64,000 nt of DNA from Turnera subulata (Eukaryota; Streptophyta; Magnoliopsida; Malpighiales; Passifloraceae), in assembly GCA_028386065.3 (NCBI GenBank), contig JAKUCV010000178.1, forward strand, positions 77,382-141,381, in the 5' to 3' direction. Under the pieces are notes generated by a model. The model saw only the letters and a program-made list of their open reading frames with translations. It ran no database searches and was not told the DNA's origin. This document shows positions 43,208 to 64,000 of the stretch, one piece after another (the first letter of the stretch is position 1; every line of letters starts with the position of its first letter). Both the position numbers and the translations under genes were made by a program.

Positions 43208-46200
43208 TGTAACAGACCGGGTAAAAATTTGGTATTTTTACCGGGACTGTAAAAGTCGTTATACAGTGATTTACCTTTGAATTTAATCTTGGGTAATTAA
43301 TTCAAGGTAAATCGGGCATCGTTTTTCGTAACCGGGGTTTTTCCTGCACTCGGCATTTTTCTGTGGATTTTACGGACCAAAGTTGGTATTTTTCGAGTCC
43401 CTGAATCCTCAGAAAATCTCACCGAAAAATAACCAAGGGGGTATGCAGTTATTTTCTGGTCCGGTCTAGACACGACCCTGCATTATTGAGCCGCCTCAAT
43501 AATGCAAGGCGGCGCCACCTTTGCTGCTGTGCACATCGTTATATAGAGGAAGAAAGCAGGAGAAGAGAAGAAGAGGAGAAGAAAAAGAAAAAGAGAGAAA
43601 AGAAGAGTGGAAAAAAAAAAGAGAGAAAAAGGAAAGGAAAAAAAAGAGAAGAAAAGAAAGAAATAGAAAAAAAAGAAAAAAAACAGGGAAAAACTGAGAG
43701 AGGAGAAGAAAAATAAGAGAGAAAAAAAGAAAAAAAAGAAATCGGAAAACAGAAAAAGAAAATAAGGAAAAAAGAAGAAAAATGAAAAAAAGAAAAATAC
43801 AGAAAAAGGAAAAAAAAAATGGGGGATACACAGTGGCACCATCTTCCTCCCGAGCCTTCGCTGTTCACGAGTTGGAGTTCCCCGCCGCTTCTCGACACAC
43901 CGCCGCCACCTTGGCCTTCTCCTCACCTTCGCCGACCGAACGGCGCTGTCCCCGAGCTCTTCCGTCGCCGGAAAAGCCGCGACGCGCCGTTGACCCGCGA
44001 GCAGACCCGCGGATCCAGCTTCTCCCGCGCTCCTACTCAGCCGCCGCGACGCCGCGCCCAGCTTCTGGCCTCCTTCGCGTCGCCTTCATCCGCCGCACGC
44101 CCTGCCTCGCTCGCTTTCCTTCCTCGCGCTCTCGCCGCCCCTGCCGTTGCTGCAACCCGCGAGGTGAGCCGGGTTTCCGACCCGTTTGACGGGTGGGTCG
44201 GCGTTTCTGGGTTGAGTTTCCTGGGTTTTGGTTCCAGGTTTTCCAAAAAAAAAAAAGAAAAGATAATATGTTTATTCATATTTATATTCTGGTTTTACTG
44301 TAATTAATTTTAGAAAAAACTATATATTTACTTTGAGAAAATTATGGTCAGTTTAATTCTGGTATTTTGAGATATATATATATATATATGATAAATAATT
44401 AAGTTATGATTTGGAAAAACTATTATTATTTGGAAAAAATATATATCATGAAAATACTTTCTGGAAAATTTATGTATATGTTATTTTCCCTGCAAAATTA
44501 TGGTAACTGATTACCTTTTAGAAAATATGTATTTATGGTATACAAAAGTAATAGTTTTGAAAATATATAATTACTTTGATATATAATTGTTTGGAAAGTA
44601 TTTTACCTTTGGAAAATATATATATGTATATTTATAAATTCGTATTTATTTTCAGAAAATAATTTTGTATGATTAATTTTTCTGGAAATATGGTTTTCTA
44701 AAGATAATAATATTTGGTAATTATATTTTGGCAAGTAATATATTCTATGGAAATAATTTTGGGAAAATACATATATATGATATAATTTCCAGAAAAATTA
44801 TGTTGTTTATTAATTTGGAAAAATTATAATATTTTATGAAATATTTTGATTTAATAGCTTTGGAAATATATTTTTGTAAATATTTTCGGAAAAAGGTTTA
44901 ATTATGATAAAAGGATAATTTCATGATAATATATATATAATCGAGATGTTTTACCGATGAGTTTAATTTACAATTTATGGCATCATGGCATACCAATTAT
45001 GTGCATTTATGTGAGCATGTTGTTTTGTTGTATAGGTTTTGATATCGGGCAGTTTCCCGAGGAGCCGGCTTTGGACCGGTTATTGTCTTCAGAGTTGAGT
45101 AATCGGCTAAGGTGAGGATGGATTTCCTTCGATATGTGCCTATATTACTCGGTTGTTGTGTTTGATGATTGTTGCACTGTTGAGTGTTGCATTTGCTGTG
45201 GTTTGGTTCGGGATGTTTATCCCAGTGCCTTGATTGATTTTGGGATGTTTATCCCCATGATTTGATTTTGGGATGTTTATCCCCGTGCATTGAGTTTTGG
45301 GATGTTTATCCCTGTGTCTTTTTGGTATAAAGAATAATGGATTAAACAATAAAATGTGATGAGGATTTCGATCCTTGGTTTTGGGTTGGGATGTCTACCG
45401 AGGTGTTTTGGTTAGGGATGTTGATCCCTGAGATTTGGTTTTGGATAATGATGATATAATTGTCACGTGGTAAGTAGAGGTACGACCGGATGGTTAGAGA
45501 CTGTTTTGTGGTGGCCATGATCTGGGTTACTTGTGGTGGGCATGTTGATGCCGGTTTGATTGAGATATTGATCCCTGAGATTTGTTATTGGGATGTTGAT
45601 CCTGGGTTCTTTTGATCTGGCACCAGGAATTAGTTGAAAACCTGGTACGACCCTAGCTTATCCGTGACAGGGCCCAGAAAGATAAAATTAGAAAATTAGA
45701 TTTTTGTTTAAGTCTTTTGGTCTTGGACCAGTTTTGAGTTGAGTCTTTTGGATTGGTATATTTTTGGTTGTTATGCCTGTTTTCGACCTTGAGTATTTTA
45801 TAGTGTTGTATATTGATTGTCTATCCATGGTTGGTGGGCACTTCGGACTCACCCCTCACCTGCGGGCTTTCATCCCGTAGGTTGAGTTATTTGTGGTTCA
45901 GGTATGATGCATTCCAGACAGGCTGCGGCGTTATTCCTCGGGCAGGACTCAGATCCATTAGATTGCTTCAGGTTTTGCATATGATGATATTGAGATTAAA
46001 TGCTTCCGCTGTGCTATATTTTGGGTCCCCGGGCTCGGGTGACGTGTTTTTGATATTGGGCCGGTGGGCCGGATTTATGTGTCGATGTCCCCGAGATCGG
46101 GTGACGTGTATTGATGTTGGGCCGTTGGACCGTTATTACTGTTATTTACATTGTTTGTGCCACGTATCGGCACTATTGTCCGGTAAATACTGTGAGTCGG

Positions 46201-46224
46201 GTAATTAGAGGTCGGGTCGTTGCA
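43208..46224 (+). repeat. LTR of element E (3.0 kb)
   Basis: It starts TGTAACAGACCGGG and ends GGGTCGTTGCA. It has a TATA-like TTATATAGAGG at about 43538, a 280-bp nearly pure purine tract (43545-43830), a GC-rich block (43850-44200), AT-rich DNA, the GGGAT...ATCCC array (45210-45610) and the shared block (45815-45970). It preserves the uninterrupted form of the site that element B split in LTR C. Confidence 0.82.
45210..45610. repeat. Hairpin repeat array in LTR E
   Basis: Seven to nine units of GGGATGTTTATCCC and variants, homologous to those in LTRs A and C. Confidence 0.78.
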
Positions 46225-46532
46225 GCTAACGCAGCCCTTTTGGACAAAATTCAATTAGTTTACCAAACAAATATTGTGAGTTTAATTTATCGAGAAGGCG
46301 ATAATACAGATAACAACAATAAGGGAGTTTCTAAAAAGAAAAAGAAAAGAGAACCATTTCAGTTTTCCAATTTTCAGCTAATTTATTAATTTTCAGTTTA
46401 CCAATAAACAAATGATGGCACCATTCTTCTATCTAAAACTCGCCCTTATAACAGTTTATGCATCCTAGCAATACCTAATTAATTTTTAGTTAACAGTTTA
46501 TGCATCTTCTAAGGTTGGTATTTAATTTGCAG

Positions 46533-47051
46533 CACTGGAAGTTTAGCAAAACAAGAAGAAGAGCCTGGGGTCCAAAATGTAACCGTGAAAAGGACAGTAT
46601 TTGCAGGTAGCACAAACGGATTTAGGATCAAGTCTTGGGCCAGACACAGCAATGGATTCGTAAGAGGTGTTCGATTCATTGTTGCCGTTATGCACAATAT
46701 CCAATTCCCCATTATTATTGATCAAGACTATTGTCCTCATATCTTGAACTGTCCCAATCAGGTAATTAATCACCAAAAGATTTCTAAAACTCGATTTCAA
46801 AATTATATTGTCTAGAAAATACTATATCATAGTATACTGAATACCATCCAACTAATATGTAATTATAGGTATCGGGTGTGAAGATAAAGTGATGTAATAT
46901 ATCAAGGAATCCGAGGAACATCCGCCACAGAGGTTGCTATAAAGTTTTATTGTAGTGGCAAATCTGGATGCAGAGGAATCATATTGCAAGATATAAAATT
47001 GAATTACATGAATCGAGCATCAATCTCTTCTTGTGCCACGTTGTGTGATCG
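46533..47051 (+). pseudogene. Polygalacturonase (GH28) gene fragment
   Basis: Exon-like 46533-46761 follows a TTTGCAG acceptor and reads GSLAKQEEEPGVQNVTVKRT, FAGSTNGFRIKSWAR and PIIIDQDYCPHILNCPNQ. This is the C-terminal half of plant polygalacturonases (GSLG, NG.RIK and IIIDQ.YCP motifs). A GTAATT donor and TATAG acceptor lead to 46869-47051, where GTSATEVAIKFYCSGKSGCR and GIILQDIKLNYMN are readable only after correcting one extra base near 46884. The catalytic N-terminal exons and the end are missing. A functional enzyme would cleave cell-wall pectin; this copy cannot be. Confidence 0.82.
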
Positions 47052-47124
47052 GTAAAATTCTACTTTCTTTAGATGTTTGTAATTAGAAAAAAAAAAAAAA
47101 CCAAGCCAATTGTTTATGTTGTAG

Positions 47125-47500
47125 AAGGTAAACTGTGATGCTTCTTTTGTGGATGCGACGCAATGCACAGGTCTAGAGATTGTTTGCAGAAATACAAGTG
47201 GGAGGATGATTGAAGGCGAGGAGCTTGTGGTCCGATGCTCCTCTGCTGCAGTCGAGACAGTGACTATCAGAGAAGCTGTCCTACTAGCTACTGCTAGAGG
47301 TTTTCAAAAAGTCCAATTCGAGACAGATTCTTTTCTTGCTGTTAAAGCTATAGGAACTTAGTCCCTGTTCCTACCCCGATGAGAGCCATAATCATTGATA
47401 TCCAAGCTTGTATTGCTACAAAGAATTCTTTCAACTATTGTAGACCAATCAGATTGGGTCTCTAAGGCAGCCAGGCGCCGGCAAATGCCCACAGCACTGG
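47125..47500 (+). pseudogene. LINE RNase H-like (RVT_3) fragment
   Basis: The frame KVNCDASFVDATQCTGLEIV, then REAVLLATARGFQKVQFETD and SFLAVKAIGT to a stop at 47361, has the RNase H fold pattern of plant LINE C-termini: first Asp in NCDA, Glu in REA, Asp in ETDS. Shifted-frame pieces (DQSDWVSKAARRRQ, about 47450-47490) resemble the distal part of the same domain. It lies directly behind the polygalacturonase fragment. Confidence 0.7.
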
Positions 47501-47539
47501 GTTTATGCCCCTCCGCCAGAGCTGGCCACACTTTTTGTA

Positions 47540-48939
47540 TGCTGATGTGATGAATATCGCTTGATGGAAATCTCCTCTATTTGACCAAAAAGAAATACGA
47601 CACTTCCATTTATTTTGGGTTTTTTTATAATTCTCTGGTCTCATTTTCTAATTTTGTGGATTATTGCCTTATTGGATACTACTGAGTCAAAACTAAAGCC
47701 CACTCTTTAGAATTAATTTGGATCCAGAATGATCCTTGCGAAATATCATATGCTCGCTTATCCCATAAAAATAGAAAATTTAAGCACAAGTATTCCAATA
47801 ACTAAGATCCACATACTGTGACATGCCATACTTAATTTACTTTTACCACTTTTTGTTGTCTTTATGGGCTAACAAGAAAATTATTTTTGCTTTAAAAAAA
47901 ACTATTTCCAATGACTTATTATATTATTTATCCCCCGGGGAAACTCATCTACTACAACGAGGTGCGAGACCCAGGTCGAATATTTTTTTTAGTTTCCCAT
48001 CTGATATCCACTTGGTTATGGTGGGTGAGTCTCCTAATAGAAATTTTCTGCATACCGCCAAGACTCAAATCCGAGACCTCATTTTAGCAGAACCAAATCA
48101 CTTACCACTTTGACCAACTAGTTAAAACCCTAGAGTTTAATAATGGATAATATACTTTCATTGATACTGACCTTTTGTGTTCCTTTCTATTTGTACTAGA
48201 ATTATAAAGATTCTTTTTATATTACCGCTGAAGTCATTCGCAGATTTTTGGGCCGTGTAATCTGTAATACTCTTTTCAATTCTTCACCTTCAATACTATC
48301 AAAAATCAGACTGCAACGCAAAAGTCAAATAGGAGGATTCGATAATTTGTAGGATGCCAACTTATTCCGATTGAATCCCTAAAACTTTTTGTAAGATTAT
48401 TTGTTAATGTTGAGTTTGTAAAACGACCTGTCAAAAACTATTATTTCCCTTGGATGAATGGATGAGCTGAAATAAATAATAATAATTCAAAAATCAACAA
48501 TCAACAATCACTTGTGTGACGTGTATTAAAGTGGTACCAGATATAATAACCAAAAAAAAAAAGTGGTACCAGATCCTCCAGTAATACTAGCGGAATGCTG
48601 ATGTGCTTCAAAGTAGTAAAAATAGGATTGGATCATTAAACAAAACATGATATTACATACTGACAAAATGATTTAGTATTGTAACCATAGTTGGCCTTAC
48701 ATATATAATGAACCACTTTCATCTACAACATGGTGATGAAGATATATCTGAAGAGAGTTGTATACTATGTATATATATATATACCCGCCGCATCCATATG
48801 TTGTTAGTTTTGGCCGTCAGCACACAGCAATCACCTCAGTGATGGGATCAAAAAAATGATATCACTAGGTAAAGAATCCTCTAGCCCCTTAGGTTAAAGC
48901 AATTCCCAAGTCCCTTCACCCAAAAACAGAAAGGAGAAT
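47540..48939. other. Intergenic DNA and presumed DCL4 3' untranslated region
   Basis: No gene is visible. 47930-48120 resembles a dispersed plant repeat (CCCCCGGGGAAACTCATC and CAAATCCGAGACCTC). The DCL4 3' untranslated region probably occupies the last few hundred bases before 48940; its end is not determined. Confidence 0.45.

Positions 48940-64000
<15,061 letters not shown>

Larger units (their letters stand above)
42810..46224 (+). mobile_element. Element E: truncated family I element with one LTR
   Basis: About 400 bp of interior (42810-43207) are followed by a complete plus-strand LTR (43208-46224). The interior/LTR join reads GGTGGGTAGAA/TGTAACAGACC. The left part of the element is missing. 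The LTR belongs with element A's in its first 250 bp and its hairpin array. Confidence 0.8.

Noticed and set aside
43483..43926. Phe/Ser-rich frames that look like membrane proteins
   Set aside because: They are produced by the pyrimidine-rich complement of the LTR E purine tract.

Overview
This is a plant nuclear genome segment, most likely from a eudicot; I cannot name the species. The evidence is a spliced Dicer-like 4 gene with short GT-AG introns, a NAC transcription factor, a polygalacturonase relic, and nested LTR retrotransposons whose TGTAAC starts and GACGAAATTC-type 3' internal ends look Ty3/gypsy chromovirus-like. One assembly gap of 430 Ns lies at 4070-4499.

Layout. (1) 1-8164: a minus-strand LTR element (A; about 2.8 kb LTRs) with no gag-pol. 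Its short interior carries two genes on the opposite (plus) strand, and the second is split by a solo LTR with a perfect 5-bp target duplication. (2) 8165-13004: a dead LINE ORF1, AT-rich DNA, and a long-TIR Mutator-like MITE with a perfect 10-bp duplication. (3) 13005-30393: a nest of a plus-strand solo LTR (C), hit by a complete minus-strand element (B) with the same two antisense genes, hit in turn inside B's right LTR by another solo LTR (F). (4) 30394-36744: AT-rich DNA, then a NAC gene (33059-34069) preceded by an in-frame N-terminal extension cut off by one stop codon. (5) 36745-46224: a long-TIR element containing solo LTR D, a tRNA-derived SINE, and a truncated element E with a decayed third copy of the first antisense gene. 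(6) 46225-48939: polygalacturonase and LINE RNase H relics. (7) 48940-64000: DCL4 on the minus strand, 18 exons from the helicase region to the stop; its N-terminal part lies beyond 64000.

How things fit together. DCL4 makes 21-nt siRNAs in trans-acting siRNA production and antiviral silencing. The NAC gene is an unrelated neighbour. The rest is transposon sediment. The most unusual feature is a non-autonomous retrotransposon group in which two LTR types share one interior. That interior holds a primer-binding-like site, a polypurine tract and two antisense genes, each with its own TATA box. Gene 1 encodes a basic protein with a C-terminal heptad-like helix. Gene 2 joins an unrecognised N-terminal region to the start of an endonuclease/exonuclease/phosphatase fold. 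I know of no function for either.
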